Source of the DNA: Tildeniella torsiva UHER 1998/13D
GTDB lineage: Bacteria; Cyanobacteriota; Cyanobacteriia; Phormidesmidales; Phormidesmidaceae
Length of the DNA: 64,000 nucleotides
Direction: 5' to 3'
Assembly: GCA_019358835.1 (NCBI GenBank)
Contig: JAHHIH010000008.1
Span: 62,001 to 126,000, forward strand
Part shown: in pieces, positions 42,528 to 52,466 of the stretch
How the letters are laid out: every line of letters starts with the position of its first letter
How positions within the stretch are numbered: the first letter of the stretch is position 1
The notes under the pieces: generated by a model
The model's input: only the letters and a program-made list of their open reading frames with translations
The model's database searches: none
What the model was told of the DNA's origin: nothing
Program-made: the position numbers and the translations under genes

Positions 42528-42690
42528 GGTGGAGTTACCTCCATTGTACCGTAAGTGGAGTTACTTTAACTCCATAGTGGAGTTGTTTCTATGCAACTTT
42601 ATTTGGCGGGGTGGTGGAGTTGCTTGAATAACTCCATACTGGAGTTACTTTAACTCCAGTATTAAAGCGTTTGGGGCCACATGGAGTTAC
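42528..42690. promoter_or_regulatory. cluster of TGGAGTTA palindromic sites
   Basis: 42556-42574 TGGAGTTACTTTAACTCCA; 42638-42660 ACTGGAGTTACTTTAACTCCAGT; several half or imperfect sites. Confidence 0.75.
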
Positions 42691-42744
42691 TTTTCCGCAG
42701 AATCGCCGCAAAAACGGGCGGCTGGAGGGGTGGAAAACAGGTCG

Positions 42745-42920
42745 AATCGCTGAAACCCTTACACAGCAAGGGTTTTAGGAATCCCGCAATCCCAAAAACA
42801 GAGAATCCCTGAAACCCTTATATACCAAGGGTTTCAGGGATTAGCGAAGAATGATTTGCGGGATTTGGGAATTTTTGTTCATCGCCTGAAGCCCTTTCAA
42901 GGTAAGGGTTTCAGGGATTT
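42745..42920. repeat. three related hairpins (CCTGAAACCCTT...AAGGGTTTCAGG)
   Basis: Best copy 42804-42842: AATCCCTGAAACCCTT-ATATACC-AAGGGTTTCAGGGATT, 16-bp perfect arms. Confidence 0.8.
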
Positions 42921-43142
42921 TATCTTATAGGTATTTCACTTACATAGTAATAGATAAATATTCCGTACACCATCACTTCCTCCTTTCATACCTACTTTCC
43001 TACCACTTTGTACAACCTGCAACGAGAAAATGTCAGCATAAAAAAAATGCCCCGACCCCAAGCCCCCCCCCAAAACACCCATAAAAAAAGACCCCCGTCT
43101 ATCGGGAGCCTTGGCGACCCTGTGTGAGCCCTGACGATAACG

Positions 43143-45137
43143 CTAAGCAGCCGCGCGCTTCGCCAAGCATGCCTCCCAAACCCTAGTCCAATAGCCTGGC
43201 GGTTCAGTTTCCAATGACTCGTAAAAGCGCTCACCATCCCACTTCTCGTATACGACCAGGTCGTTTACTCCTAGATACGTGCGACCGTATATCGCTTTGC
43301 GCGGGTCTTTGTTCAGCTTCTTGTAGCGGCCTGAAGTTATCCATTTCGTCGCCAACATCTGGTTGCAGCGTGGCCCCCAGAATCTAGGATGCTTCAAAAA
43401 CCACAGCACCTCAGCCTCAAACTTGTGTTCGGGGTGATGTTGCTGAAGCCACTCATCACACTGCTCAAGTACTTCGTTAACGCGATCCATATGGACTGAG
43501 AGGGTAACACCGTCGTATTGATAGTTAATCAGGTGGACGTCATTGGCCTCAGAGATGATGTTGCTCGCTACGAATCGCTGCATCACCAGCTGCTCAGCCC
43601 CTTGCGCGAGGTGGGCTAACAGCTGGCCTGCTACTTTGGCTTGGTCAGGCCGGGTGTACTCAGCTCTCACTTCCTTAGCATGCTCCCTTAGGTTGAACGG
43701 GAGCCCGACAGCATTCTTGACCACCAAAGCGCGTTTGTTTGCAACCCGCTCCTCGATAGCGTCTAAGCTGTAATCCTGAAAGAAGCTTTCCCTCGCAGCT
43801 ACCACAGGGGCCATGAGAGGGCTAGCTAGAATATCAGCAATCTGCCGCTTAGAGAACCGGAAGTCCAGCCCCAGCTTCCCGAGTTTCTTATTGGTTTCGC
43901 GTCGTAGGCACTTCACCTGCATTCCAAAACAGAAAGCGTAAATCAACTGCTTCAACGCGGGTTTGCCTGTTCTTAAATCAAACCCTTCTGGTGCAATGTG
44001 CTCCCACAAAGATTTGCCACCGTGAATCACATCTAGCACCTGCTCTAGCGTTTTGGGACAGTCGAGAATCTGGGGTAGCGCCACCAGCTGACAGCTCTTG
44101 AGGTCGATATCGACCAGAACGTGATATGGGTGAGGTGTGCCAACCAGCAACCAGCGCAGGGCTTTTGGCAAGTTGACGATACCACCACCCTCGGGGTACA
44201 ACCGACCGCAGCTGGTCATGTGAACCGACCCTACGTATTGCTCTTCTAGGTTGATATCCAGCGTGCTGAGGGTTGCTAGCATGCTGGTCAGCTTTGCCAA
44301 GTAAGCCTTCTGTCCCTCCATCTTGTAATCCCAATCGGGGCAGTTCTCCATAGCCAAGTCGTGAATCCAACAGTGCAGTCTAAGGTAGGCCTGTTGCGTG
44401 TTCAGCTTGAACTTTGCACTAGCCAATTTCTCAGCTGCTTCGATCGTAAAAGGCTTTAAACGGCTCTTGTACTTAAAGTCAGCCGATAGGGGTGAGGGAT
44501 TGCTGTAGTCCTGCCGCGCGCTGATATCCTTATCCTTCCATCCTTCCTGGATTTGCTCTGCTAGAGCGCACTGGAGCCCCAAGATGTCGTACTCACGAGG
44601 CTGATGATATTTATAGGAGTAGGTCTCCACTTTAACCAACGGGATGCGCCCAAATAGCCTGGTTTCAACTTCTATTCGGGTCAAAGGTTCGATGACCTCC
44701 TGAAAGAAAGCCCCGCTCAGGTGCTGAATGCTGCGATTCTTCTTACAGGTTTTGTAGTCGTGGCCCGTCAGCTTACTCATTATTAGAGCGGCGGGAATCT
44801 TGTCTCGATAAATTAGGTCAGGAATTGCTACTTCATTCTGTCTGTATTGGTTGCAGATGAGACTCATTAGAATCTCACCAGCTACTCTGGCCAGTACATT
44901 GTCTCCATGACCATGCCTCTCGAACCAGCTACGCAGCAGCCGAGCGATGGGTGTCACACTTCTGTAGCCGATGTGCTGGCGTGCCTTAGGTTGAATCTCC
45001 TTTTTAGGCAAAGCGTCGATAGCGTCAACTGTTTTGGGACAAGAATCCTTGATGTTGGCTAGTTGCTCGTCTAATTTGCCTTTGCCGGTCGAGCTGGTCG
45101 TGGTATAATTGATTTCAGACATGATTGATTCGGTCAT
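43143..45137 (-). CDS. divergent family-A-polymerase-like protein, candidate replication protein
   Basis: motif A-like HVLVDIDLKSCQLVALPQIL; motif B-like KPALKQLIYAFCFGM; LLAHLAQGAEQLVM; motif C-like INYQYDGVTLSV. Confidence 0.55.
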   Translation of the reverse strand: MTESIMSEINYTTTSSTGKGKLDEQLANIKDSCPKTVDAIDALPKKEIQPKARQHIGYRSVTPIARLLRSWFERHGHGDNVLARVAGEILMSLICNQYRQNEVAIPDLIYRDKIPAALIMSKLTGHDYKTCKKNRSIQHLSGAFFQEVIEPLTRIEVETRLFGRIPLVKVETYSYKYHQPREYDILGLQCALAEQIQEGWKDKDISARQDYSNPSPLSADFKYKSRLKPFTIEAAEKLASAKFKLNTQQAYLRLHCWIHDLAMENCPDWDYKMEGQKAYLAKLTSMLATLSTLDINLEEQYVGSVHMTSCGRLYPEGGGIVNLPKALRWLLVGTPHPYHVLVDIDLKSCQLVALPQILDCPKTLEQVLDVIHGGKSLWEHIAPEGFDLRTGKPALKQLIYAFCFGMQVKCLRRETNKKLGKLGLDFRFSKRQIADILASPLMAPVVAARESFFQDYSLDAIEERVANKRALVVKNAVGLPFNLREHAKEVRAEYTRPDQAKVAGQLLAHLAQGAEQLVMQRFVASNIISEANDVHLINYQYDGVTLSVHMDRVNEVLEQCDEWLQQHHPEHKFEAEVLWFLKHPRFWGPRCNQMLATKWITSGRYKKLNKDPRKAIYGRTYLGVNDLVVYEKWDGERFYESLETEPPGYWTRVWEACLAKRAAA

Positions 45138-45240
45138 TTCAGGAACCCATCCTTGAAGTTTTGACTTGTTGATTGTGTTGTGAGCGCAGTAAATTAATTT
45201 CTAAAAAAGCCGTTGTTTCCCGCAGCGGCTTTTTTGTTGC

Positions 45241-45444
45241 CTACCTATCGAAGGGCATTTGTGACCCGTAGGTGTGGTCAGCCTCGCGCTCGTATTGAAC
45301 TAAGAACGACGCTGGGCCATTGAGCAATTGCTCCAACTGAAGTTTTACTAATTCGACCTCGACTGAGACGATCGGGCGATCGCGGTAGATTGTCGTTGAT
45401 AACTCGTTTTGGCCTTGGCAGGCCGTTATTTCTGCGGTGTACAT
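45241..45444 (-). CDS. hypothetical small protein
   Basis: 67 aa ORF. Confidence 0.35.
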   Translation of the reverse strand: MYTAEITACQGQNELSTTIYRDRPIVSVEVELVKLQLEQLLNGPASFLVQYEREADHTYGSQMPFDR

Positions 45445-45447
45445 GAT

Positions 45448-45654
45448 TTAGTCCTCGACTAATTCGAAAATGTCTTCAACTGAATTCAGATCAAAAGTTT
45501 TCTTTAGCGCGCGGTAAGTTTTAGCGCTAATTTGCTTGACAGGGCCTCTATAGAGTTGATAAACGGTGGGATGACCCAACCCAGTCTGATTGACAAACCA
45601 TTCTCGGTTGCGACCCACTGAGTCTAAATACTCTTTAAGTCTGCAATGAAACAT
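45448..45654 (-). CDS. small HTH (Xre/Cro-like) regulator
   Basis: LKEYLDSVGRNREWFVNQTGLGHPTVYQLYRGPVKQISAKTYRALKKTF. Confidence 0.6.
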   Translation of the reverse strand: MFHCRLKEYLDSVGRNREWFVNQTGLGHPTVYQLYRGPVKQISAKTYRALKKTFDLNSVEDIFELVED

Positions 45655-45823
45655 TATTTAAACTTGTTAAATTCTTATTTCAATTATACCTAAAAAAACT
45701 TAGGGAGACAAGCGTACTGCTTTAGCTTGCACACAACGAGGCACATTCTAGAAACTCCTAAGAATGGCCAGACAAAGCCCTCATTGATATGGAACCCTCT
45801 TTATAAGTTCCTGGCTATGAATA

Positions 45824-46216
45824 ATGACAAAAGTTCAACTCAAAAAACGAGAAGCCACGCGACGGCTCTTCCTTGAATATCTCAAAACCCCTAGCCTGCG
45901 GGAGTTAGCGCGCCGTTCTGGTATCGCCTACCGCACACTAGCTTATAGATTTCAACATCACATCCATCGAGATTACGCTGACCTAGTCCGGCGCGGAATC
46001 TTCGTGGTAATCAGACCTCACCTATTTTCTAAAAGCGCTCGGATTAGAGAACAAGTTTCTATTTGGTTAGTCGAAAATCTCGACTTAATCATACAGAACG
46101 AGGCTCATAGCTCGCGCGTTGTCTTCAGTGAAAAGAAATTAGACCGGCTTACCTATTCAGAATGCGGTCGCATCGGTGATTACCGAGACAACCTGCTGGA
46201 GGTACTGGCATGTTAG
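45824..46216 (+). CDS. HTH-like protein
   Basis: SLRELARRSGIAYRTLAYRFQHHI. Confidence 0.45.
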   Translation: MTKVQLKKREATRRLFLEYLKTPSLRELARRSGIAYRTLAYRFQHHIHRDYADLVRRGIFVVIRPHLFSKSARIREQVSIWLVENLDLIIQNEAHSSRVVFSEKKLDRLTYSECGRIGDYRDNLLEVLAC

Positions 46217-46620
46217 AGCCTCAAGTAGAAAATGACTATATATATATAGAGTCAGTCGAGCGGCAGTTATGTCCTTACATCAACCTGCTTGAACTCGAAG
46301 AGGCAATTGAGCTCTACTACGCTGGAAAGCTTAACGATGTGGATGAAGAGTACTTCGCGCGGCTCTACATGGAGAACTATCAGCTGATCCCTGGAAAGAC
46401 CTTGCTCTCCGTCTTAGACCAGGCAACTATGCGGGAAGCTCTCTACAAGTTAGACTTCATTCACAGATGCACTTTGAATGCCTGCTATGGCGACAGCGTT
46501 GTAGCGAACACTCAGCTCTCTAAGTTGGTTCCTCCTGGCATGCGCCTGAGTGATTATCAGAGCTACTTGTTGCCGCTTGCGATCAATCACCTTGCCTATG
46601 TCGTTCATCAAGTGATTTAG
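46210..46620 (+). CDS. hypothetical protein
   Basis: 136 aa ORF overlapping upstream ORF. Confidence 0.45.
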   Translation: MLEPQVENDYIYIESVERQLCPYINLLELEEAIELYYAGKLNDVDEEYFARLYMENYQLIPGKTLLSVLDQATMREALYKLDFIHRCTLNACYGDSVVANTQLSKLVPPGMRLSDYQSYLLPLAINHLAYVVHQVI

Positions 46621-46764
46621 TTTTCTGCACATGCTGTAAAGGTAGAGGGATTGTGTGTCTTTCTCCTTTTGAGTTGGGTTTACTCGGGACTGGGGCTTCA
46701 CTTCGGTGGGGCCCTTCTTATTTTCATAAGCAATTCTCAACACAGTCATTATTTTTATAGGCAG

Positions 46765-47256
46765 ATGACCAACAAGACGAACAAAGCCAGAATTAAATAT
46801 TCAGAGGCTATAGTCAACGTCATTGTTGGTGTGCTGGAGCAGGGTGGTTCTAACCTAGAGGCTGCTAACGCGGTTGGTATGGATAGGAACACTCTATATT
46901 TATGGCGCAATAAATACCCTGAGTTCAAAGCTCGAATCGAAGCTGCTAAAGCTGTCTTTACTGCGGGCAAGGCTGAAGAAGTCCTTGACAAGCTTGATGA
47001 GTGTAAGTCTCTCGCTGAGTCTTATGTCTTAAGGCTCTTTAAGGGTGAGGTTGTTCATACTAAGACTCGTGTCGATGGTAAGGGCGGTGTCATCTTTAAG
47101 GACACTGAAATTGTCTTACCAAGCGATCGCCTGCTTGAGCGCTTCTTGCAGTTGGGCTCTGCTGAAAAAGAATTCACCCTAAACATCGGTTTGGCTCAGC
47201 CTGACGATGACCTAGACGATTTCGAATTTTCTGAGCTTAGCGAACCCGAGGATTAG
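46765..47256 (+). CDS. terminase small subunit-like
   Basis: GGSNLEAANAVGMDRNTLYLWRNKYPEFKARIEAAK HTH; immediately before TerL. Confidence 0.65.
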   Translation: MTNKTNKARIKYSEAIVNVIVGVLEQGGSNLEAANAVGMDRNTLYLWRNKYPEFKARIEAAKAVFTAGKAEEVLDKLDECKSLAESYVLRLFKGEVVHTKTRVDGKGGVIFKDTEIVLPSDRLLERFLQLGSAEKEFTLNIGLAQPDDDLDDFEFSELSEPED

Positions 47257-47295
47257 CTCTCTTCGATGTAGGGTTCGCCCTTTATACGACACTTT

Positions 47296-48570
47296 ATGAA
47301 ACACCTAGACCTGAATCTCCATCGGGCCCAGATGAAGGTGTTTAACGATAAAGCCCGCGTTAAAGTTCTCTGTAGCGGTCGTGGCTTCGGTAAAAGCCGA
47401 CTCTTATTAACGATCGCACTCTATTTATGTATTAGCTTCCAAGGAACCATCGACCCGGTATCGCCGCAGGTTGTCTGCATTCTGATGCCGACGCTGAAGA
47501 TGGCTAAGGCCATTCACTGGCTTCCTTTATTAAGTGTCTTGGAAGGATGTCCCTTAGTAAAGGACATTAACAAGTCTGACTTTCGAATCACCTTTCACGG
47601 CTCGCGCCCTGACTTGATTTTGCGAGGTTGTGATAATGGCGGCGATCGCTTGCGCGGTCTTAACCTCCACGCGGCCCTGCTGGATGAATTTCAAGACATC
47701 AGTCCTGTTGTTTGGGAAGAGGTCGTCTTTGCTGCGCTGGCTCGTAACAAGGACTGGCAGGCGCTGTTGATTGGGACGCCGAAGGGCAAAACATCTTATT
47801 TCTTCAAGATTCACACGCAGGCTCTCAAAGAACCTGACTGGAGTTATCACCACTTCGTAACCAGCGACAATCCGTTTTTCCCTCGTCAACATTTGGAGCG
47901 TGCTCGTCGTGAACTACCCCCGAAGATTTTCAGGCAAGAATTTGAAGCGTCCTGGGAAAGTTTTGAGGGAGCTCTATTTACGGCAATTGAAAGACACCAC
48001 ATCACCAACGATATTCCTGATTCATTCCGGTCGATTTATCTAGGTGCTGACTTCGGTGATATTCACCCCGCGCTGGCTGTTGTTGGTTTATCCCACAGCG
48101 GCGCTTATTACATCATTGATTTCTGGAAAAACAAAGCAGGCATTCCTGTCACTGAGCCTGAACTACAGGCCCAGGCCGCGCGCTTTTCTAAAGAGTATGG
48201 AATCTATAGATGTTTCCTACCTGATGACCGCCCTGGTTCCATCTTGAGCTTCAGAAGATTCGGCAAAGCTAATGGTGTTCCTGCCCTACAGCGCTCTGTA
48301 GAAGTCAAGCGAAACAAGCCTGGCCCTATGGAACGGGTGCAAATTGGCGACTCGATGTTCTACCAAAACCGGCTGTTCTTTGGCCCTAAAGCTGCTGACT
48401 TATATGACGAGTTCGCCAGCTTCCATAGGGATAAAGATGCTGATGGTAACTTGATGAACCGCCCTGCCAAGGGTCAAGAAAATCACGTTATCGACGCAAC
48501 CATGCACGTGGTCGCCACCCTTGAGTTCAAGCATGGCGACCACGTCTTAAACCTTCCCAAAACTGCTTAA
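47296..48570 (+). CDS. terL: terminase large subunit
   Basis: VLCSGRGFGKSRLL (Walker A-like), HAALLDEFQD (Walker B). Confidence 0.88.
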   Translation: MKHLDLNLHRAQMKVFNDKARVKVLCSGRGFGKSRLLLTIALYLCISFQGTIDPVSPQVVCILMPTLKMAKAIHWLPLLSVLEGCPLVKDINKSDFRITFHGSRPDLILRGCDNGGDRLRGLNLHAALLDEFQDISPVVWEEVVFAALARNKDWQALLIGTPKGKTSYFFKIHTQALKEPDWSYHHFVTSDNPFFPRQHLERARRELPPKIFRQEFEASWESFEGALFTAIERHHITNDIPDSFRSIYLGADFGDIHPALAVVGLSHSGAYYIIDFWKNKAGIPVTEPELQAQAARFSKEYGIYRCFLPDDRPGSILSFRRFGKANGVPALQRSVEVKRNKPGPMERVQIGDSMFYQNRLFFGPKAADLYDEFASFHRDKDADGNLMNRPAKGQENHVIDATMHVVATLEFKHGDHVLNLPKTA

Positions 48571-48573
48571 ACT

Positions 48574-50091
48574 ATGATTTACCCCCCACAACTTACGCTT
48601 AAGCAGCTACAGGCCGAACACCCTGACTACACGGCGGCTAAGCCTCACCTGGAGCGCATTCAGCTTCTCACTGAGGGCGGCTGGAGGCTAAGAGACAAAC
48701 TCTCCTCGTTCCTGAAGCAGCGGCCCGGTGAGGAGGATGAAATCTATGAAACCAGACTAGAGAAGTTTTCGTATTCTGGTGTCTTGGGCAGCTGCATCTC
48801 ACAGATGGCGGCTAAGTTGACCTCAGGCACGATTCACCTATCGAACGTTACTAATGAATCGTTTTGGGAAGGGTTTAGAGAGGACAACAATGGCTTGGGT
48901 CGTACCGAAAGTCAGTTGATAGAGCAGCTGTTCGCTGAGAGCCTGAAGTATAAAACCGTCTTCATTCATGTCGATAAGCCCAAAGCGCTGGTCATCCCTC
49001 AGTCTCGCGCGGAAGAGGAGCAGTTGGGATTACGTACAAACCTTGTTTTGTACCCCTGCATTCAGGTGCCGATGTGGTCTGAATCTAACGGGAAGCTGTC
49101 TTGGATTAAGGTCTTTCAGATTCTTGATGACACCAGTGACCCGCTGCGTAATCCTCTAAAGCTGGCGAAATGGACTTTCATTGATAGCGAGAAAATCGCG
49201 GTCTACCAGTCCTATGTGAAGCTTGGGCGTAAGGGCGAAATCTTAGAGCTTCTAAACAACAAGGGCGAACCTCTGCCTACAACCGAGGGAGAGCCTAAGG
49301 TTCCTCAAACGAGCCTCGTGCCTCATGGCTTTGGAACTATTCCCGTCGCCAAGCTGGAGTTACCCAATGATAAATGGTCTGGCAACCACGCCGCGCCTAA
49401 AGCTGAGGAGTGTCTAAGGCTTGAGTCACATCGCTATGATTTGCTCACTGCCGCGTACCTTCAGAGAACCTATAAGCCTGTCCAAACGCCTGATGCCGAC
49501 CTGGGTAACAGCTACGTCGATGACGATGGCGAAAACATGCCGACAGGTCTTCAGTACGTTTTGAGGGTTGATAAGTTCGAGTGGAGTGAACCCGAAGGTA
49601 AAATCATTGAGCATATCGATAAGGCTCTAACCCAAGCAGAGAAGCAGATTCGAGCCATCCTGGGTACTGGCGGTGCTTATGCCCAGGAGCCGATTGAGGC
49701 CTCGGGTGTCTCCAAGCAGATGGACTTCGAGATTGAGGACGATCGCCTTGAATCCTACGGCAGTATTCTGACCGACACCTTGCAGGATGTTTACCAATTG
49801 GTTGCTATAGCTGAAGCACAGGAGGCTGAAAAGCTTGCTGTGTCAGGCCTGGATGAGTTCGGCGGCGATCGCTTAGTTGACCTTATCGAAGCTCTGAACA
49901 TGTTGTTGGGTATTGACCTGGCGCGGCTGGAGCAGGTTTTGACACCTACTTTATATGTCCTGATTCGCGAACGGCTGCTGTCTCTACTGATGGGGAACCT
50001 GACGCCCGAGCAGCGGCAGACCATTCTAGATGAGGCTGCGGTGGCAGAGATTCCTAAACCTGTTATCCCTGAATTTGAACCCATGGAGTAG
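48574..50091 (+). CDS. phage portal protein (DUF4055-like)
   Basis: 505 aa, follows TerL; FSYSGVLGSCISQMAAKLTSGTIHLSN. Confidence 0.7.
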   Translation: MIYPPQLTLKQLQAEHPDYTAAKPHLERIQLLTEGGWRLRDKLSSFLKQRPGEEDEIYETRLEKFSYSGVLGSCISQMAAKLTSGTIHLSNVTNESFWEGFREDNNGLGRTESQLIEQLFAESLKYKTVFIHVDKPKALVIPQSRAEEEQLGLRTNLVLYPCIQVPMWSESNGKLSWIKVFQILDDTSDPLRNPLKLAKWTFIDSEKIAVYQSYVKLGRKGEILELLNNKGEPLPTTEGEPKVPQTSLVPHGFGTIPVAKLELPNDKWSGNHAAPKAEECLRLESHRYDLLTAAYLQRTYKPVQTPDADLGNSYVDDDGENMPTGLQYVLRVDKFEWSEPEGKIIEHIDKALTQAEKQIRAILGTGGAYAQEPIEASGVSKQMDFEIEDDRLESYGSILTDTLQDVYQLVAIAEAQEAEKLAVSGLDEFGGDRLVDLIEALNMLLGIDLARLEQVLTPTLYVLIRERLLSLLMGNLTPEQRQTILDEAAVAEIPKPVIPEFEPME

Positions 50092-50493
50092 TTACAGATC
50101 GTCGCAAAATAGCGGGTAGGTATCTGTTTCACAAATACTCATCTCCACAAGTGCTCCATTCACAACTTTGTAGCCATTCCAGATGTCATATTCAGTGTGG
50201 TATCCATCATGCCCATAGATTGTGAATCTACTAACAGGGCAGTAAGCCAGCAGGACGGTAGCTACTTGAGATGTAAGTACAGGTGAGTTTGAGATGTCGC
50301 TAGACCTTGAATGATCCAAGTTGAAGTAGGCCACCAACTCGGGGCCGTTTGAGCTGTCATACTCTACCCTAAACCACCCGTCATTTGTGTCGCCCTTGAT
50401 TTCTCTATTGACGATTTGCAACGCCGTAACGCACTCATTGTTGAAATGAGCGGGCAAAGAATCGTAGTCAATCATACTAGCTAGCCTTCTCAA
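50092..50493 (-). CDS. hypothetical protein, opposite strand inside head operon (moron-like)
   Basis: 133 aa ORF on minus strand between portal and scaffold. Confidence 0.5.
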   Translation of the reverse strand: MRRLASMIDYDSLPAHFNNECVTALQIVNREIKGDTNDGWFRVEYDSSNGPELVAYFNLDHSRSSDISNSPVLTSQVATVLLAYCPVSRFTIYGHDGYHTEYDIWNGYKVVNGALVEMSICETDTYPLFCDDL

Positions 50494-50695
50494 AATACCT
50501 GTGCGCTAACAAAACCTACTTTTGTATTTCGTCAAACCAGGAAACCCGCTTTTCTCCTAACCTTCTCAACACATACGCGTGCCCCAACTGGTAAGGGGCT
50601 TTACAAATACCAGACACAGCCGCCCACGACCTACTGCAGTCGGGGCGGTTTTATTTTGCATGCAGAAAAATCCTAAACGGACAAATAAAAATCCA

Positions 50696-51355
50696 ATGAC
50701 GACATCAGAAGACAAGAACCAACCAGAAACTCCTCAGTCTGAAGCTGTAACCCTAGAGCAACTCACCGCGCTCTTCAACACCTTCAAAGCTGAAGTCTTA
50801 ACCGAGGTCAATACCGCCAATGCAGGCGCTGTCTCTGCTATGAAGAAGCAGCTGCAGAAGATGACGGATGCGCCTCAGGCCCCAGCGGCTGACCCTGGTG
50901 CTGAAACCCCTGACGATACCGGCAGTCATAAGCTGACCCTTAAAGCTCTCCAAACCCAACTCGCTGAGCTTCAAGCTGAGCGTGAGCGGGAACGACAAGA
51001 GACTCTTCAGGCCAAGCGAAATTCTGCCCTTACCCAGGCGATCGCAGGCACTGGCGCACTGAACCAAAAGGTTCTTTACCGCTTATTCCTAGCTGACCAC
51101 GGCGACAAGATTCAGCAGGAAGGCGACCAATGGTTCGTTAAACACGGGGACGATGATGTCGCTCCTCTAGAAACGACCATCACAAAGTTTCTGGCTTCTG
51201 ACGAAGGTAAGTTTTTCATCCCTCCCTCTGGTGTCAGCGGGTCGGGAAGCACTGAAACGAAGTCTACGACTGCCCCCGCTAAAACCACCTACAGCTCTCG
51301 CCTCGAACAAATCACGGCAGAGCTTCAGAGTGGTGAAGCCAAACTCGCTCTTTAA
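50696..51355 (+). CDS. scaffold-like protein
   Basis: Coiled, charged, low-complexity; position between portal and capsid. Confidence 0.65.
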   Translation: MTTSEDKNQPETPQSEAVTLEQLTALFNTFKAEVLTEVNTANAGAVSAMKKQLQKMTDAPQAPAADPGAETPDDTGSHKLTLKALQTQLAELQAERERERQETLQAKRNSALTQAIAGTGALNQKVLYRLFLADHGDKIQQEGDQWFVKHGDDDVAPLETTITKFLASDEGKFFIPPSGVSGSGSTETKSTTAPAKTTYSSRLEQITAELQSGEAKLAL

Positions 51356-51382
51356 CCTTTTCATCCATAAAGCCAAACAACA

Positions 51383-52441
51383 ATGACAAATATCAACTCC
51401 TACAGCCCTGCTGACCTCATGTCGGCTGTGGCCGAACAAACGTTGGCCGAGACTCGCTTGATTGAAACCCCTCTTTTGGGTCTCCTAGCATCTCGTTCAC
51501 AACTCACTCGTCAACGCCCTATCGAATGGGCTGCTCGTTTAACTGATGCTGCCTCTGGTGGCCGTGCTGTCGCTGGCTCTCTCGCTGACGATACTGCTGG
51601 CTCCCTTGGGGAAGCTGCCCTGACCGTTCCTGACTACTACTTCAAGTATCAGATGAGCGTTCGCCGTCGTGACCTCATCGAAGCTGCTGCTACTGGCAAA
51701 ATCCAGGCGGTTCGTTCTGCTGTGGGCACTGAAGTCGCTGATGCTCTTCGGTCTCTCACTCAGCAGATCAATGGAGCGTTGTATACCGGCAACGGTACTG
51801 CTAACGCCACTCACTTTGGGGTAATTGGTCTAAACACGATTGCAGCCCAAACTGGTAGCTACGCTGGCATCTCTCGCACCACCTACCCTCGTTGGAAGTG
51901 CATCGTCAAACGGGGCGCAACTCCTGGTACCCCTGAGGCTCTAACCGTAGACCGTGTAACTGCTTTGCTGCGCGATCGTCGGGTCGCTGGCGCGACCTCT
52001 GCTCGAAACAATGGGACAAATCTTCTCATCCTGACTAGCGATGAGATTGACCAAGACGTACTGAGAAAGCTTTATCAGGCTGAGACTCAGGTCAATGCTG
52101 ATTACGGCAACATGGTCGCGAACATTCAGCCATTCGCTGGCTATGCCATCAAAGGCATCCCTGTCGTGTCTGATGTTGTGGCCTCGACTGCTAACCAAAT
52201 GCGGTTCATCGACCCCAGCAAGATGGATATGTACGTCTTCGATGAAGAGGGCTCACCCGGTACCGAGGACAGTAAGATCTCATTCTTCTCCTACCAGGGC
52301 CTGAAGTTCCGTATGGCCGATGTCTCTGACAACCATCCCGATGTCTTCAAAGCTGAGATCTCTATCTCCCTGCAGCTCAAGTGCCATGACCCCATTCAGG
52401 GTTTGTCCATCTTGGATGACGTAGCTCAGACCGCGGCCTAA
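51383..52441 (+). CDS. major capsid protein
   Basis: 352 aa; position after scaffold; VRRRDLIEAAATGKIQAVRSAVGTEVADALRSLTQQINGALYTGNG. Confidence 0.75.
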   Translation: MTNINSYSPADLMSAVAEQTLAETRLIETPLLGLLASRSQLTRQRPIEWAARLTDAASGGRAVAGSLADDTAGSLGEAALTVPDYYFKYQMSVRRRDLIEAAATGKIQAVRSAVGTEVADALRSLTQQINGALYTGNGTANATHFGVIGLNTIAAQTGSYAGISRTTYPRWKCIVKRGATPGTPEALTVDRVTALLRDRRVAGATSARNNGTNLLILTSDEIDQDVLRKLYQAETQVNADYGNMVANIQPFAGYAIKGIPVVSDVVASTANQMRFIDPSKMDMYVFDEEGSPGTEDSKISFFSYQGLKFRMADVSDNHPDVFKAEISISLQLKCHDPIQGLSILDDVAQTAA

Positions 52442-52466
52442 GTTCTTTAATTTTCTGGAAATCACA

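Noticed and set aside
42992-43237. ORF 42992-43237 on minus strand
   Set aside because: Overlaps the polymerase-like gene end and covers a low-complexity G/C tract; no domain signal.
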